In this document: piece after piece, positions 47,725 to 47,949 of the stretch
Numbering within the stretch: the first letter of the stretch is position 1
Layout of the letters: each line of letters opens with the position of its first letter
NCBI RefSeq assembly: GCF_000771225.1
Contig: NZ_JDTZ01000012.1
Coordinates: forward strand, 1-47,949
Direction of reading: 5' to 3'
Origin: Bifidobacterium pseudolongum subsp. pseudolongum DSM 20099
GTDB lineage: Bacteria > Actinomycetota > Actinomycetes > Actinomycetales > Bifidobacteriaceae
DNA: 47,949 bases
Position numbers and translations under genes: made by a program
Notes under the pieces: generated by a model
The model's input: only the letters and a program-made list of their open reading frames with translations
Told to the model about the DNA's origin: nothing
Database searches by the model: none

Positions 47725-47753
47725 GAGGGGCGGCTGCGTTGCAGTCGCCCCTC
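47725..47753 (+). terminator. Terminator-like hairpin after the acyltransferase
   Basis: A 13-bp stem (GAGGGGCGGCTGC with GCAGTCGCCCCTC, one G-U) and 3-nt loop lie 24 bases after the stop. The downstream bases are only moderately T-rich. Confidence 0.65.
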
Positions 47754-47949
47754 TGGTGTTGTGGATGTAGGTTTGACGGTTGTGTGACACGCCGAGGGAA
47801 GCATTGTGGTTGTTGGGTTTTGTGGGTTGCGACACGCCGGTGGGTTGTGTTGGTGGGGGTTGTGGTGTAGGTTTTTCTCTTGCTGCCGCTCGCGGTCTGG
47901 TCCGGTTCTTCCGGGTCGGGGTTGTGGGTGTGTTTGGTGGTTTGAGAAC
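47754..47949. other. G/T-rich end of window, no gene
   Basis: Strongly strand-biased sequence (long GT-rich runs on the plus strand) containing two copies of GACACGCCG. No ORF has coding-like codon use here. It may be a long 3' region or the start of a feature beyond the window. Confidence 0.4.

Overview
The window looks like about 48 kb of a high-GC Gram-positive chromosome, most likely Bifidobacterium (Bifidobacteriaceae). The evidence is about 60-63% GC in spot-counted core genes, Kup, MetG, RsmI and TatD of actinobacterial type, a Pmt-type protein O-mannosyltransferase, LacI and GH31 sugar-utilisation remnants, and GlfT/Glf galactofuranose enzymes with no mycolate or arabinan genes in view. 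No phage, transposase, rRNA or CRISPR array is visible.

Region 1 (1-14.4 kb) is housekeeping and membrane genes broken by abrupt joins. It holds tRNA-Ala(CGC), a LacI regulator fused to the tail of a GH31 alpha-xylosidase, GtrA, DedA, a DUF624 tail joined to a TetR head, an esterase, Pmt, rsmI, an LRV-repeat protein, an AbiEi-like protein, metG, a two-gene ABC exporter and tatD. One exporter half has lost about 55 residues in frame and the other has lost its front half, joined to the tail of an unknown gene. Four joins of this kind in 13 kb, with no mobile element, mean either real deletions or a faulty assembly.

Region 2 (14.4-23.1 kb) holds kup with a structured leader and tandem terminators, a class II amidotransferase, an HD-domain protein, an FtsX-like permease with an ABC partner that has lost its Walker A motif, DnaA-box-like sites and an unrecognised 554-residue protein.

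Region 3 (23.2-47.7 kb) is a cell-surface glycan locus. Two GlfT2-like galactofuranosyltransferases flank a Wzm/Wzt ABC exporter. They are followed by tRNA-Ser(GGA), a GT-C membrane protein with a GtrB-like GT2, two secreted surface proteins (cell-wall-binding repeats plus a cysteine amidase domain; CAP, Ig-like, InlB and SLH domains), a third GlfT2-like enzyme, an LtaS-like glycerol-phosphate transferase, a GlfT1-like GT2, another GT2, an SGNH esterase lipoprotein, UDP-galactopyranose mutase (glf) and an acyltransferase. Glf supplies UDP-galactofuranose, the GlfT proteins polymerise it, Wzm/Wzt exports it, and the LtaS-like enzyme, acyltransferase and esterase could decorate it. This matches the kind of glycerophosphate-substituted galactofuranan lipoglycan described chemically from Bifidobacterium bifidum. 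The link from genes to polymer is an inference. Both surface-protein genes carry a frameshift, and the exporter segment (about 24.68-27.44 kb) is clearly AT-richer than its surroundings.
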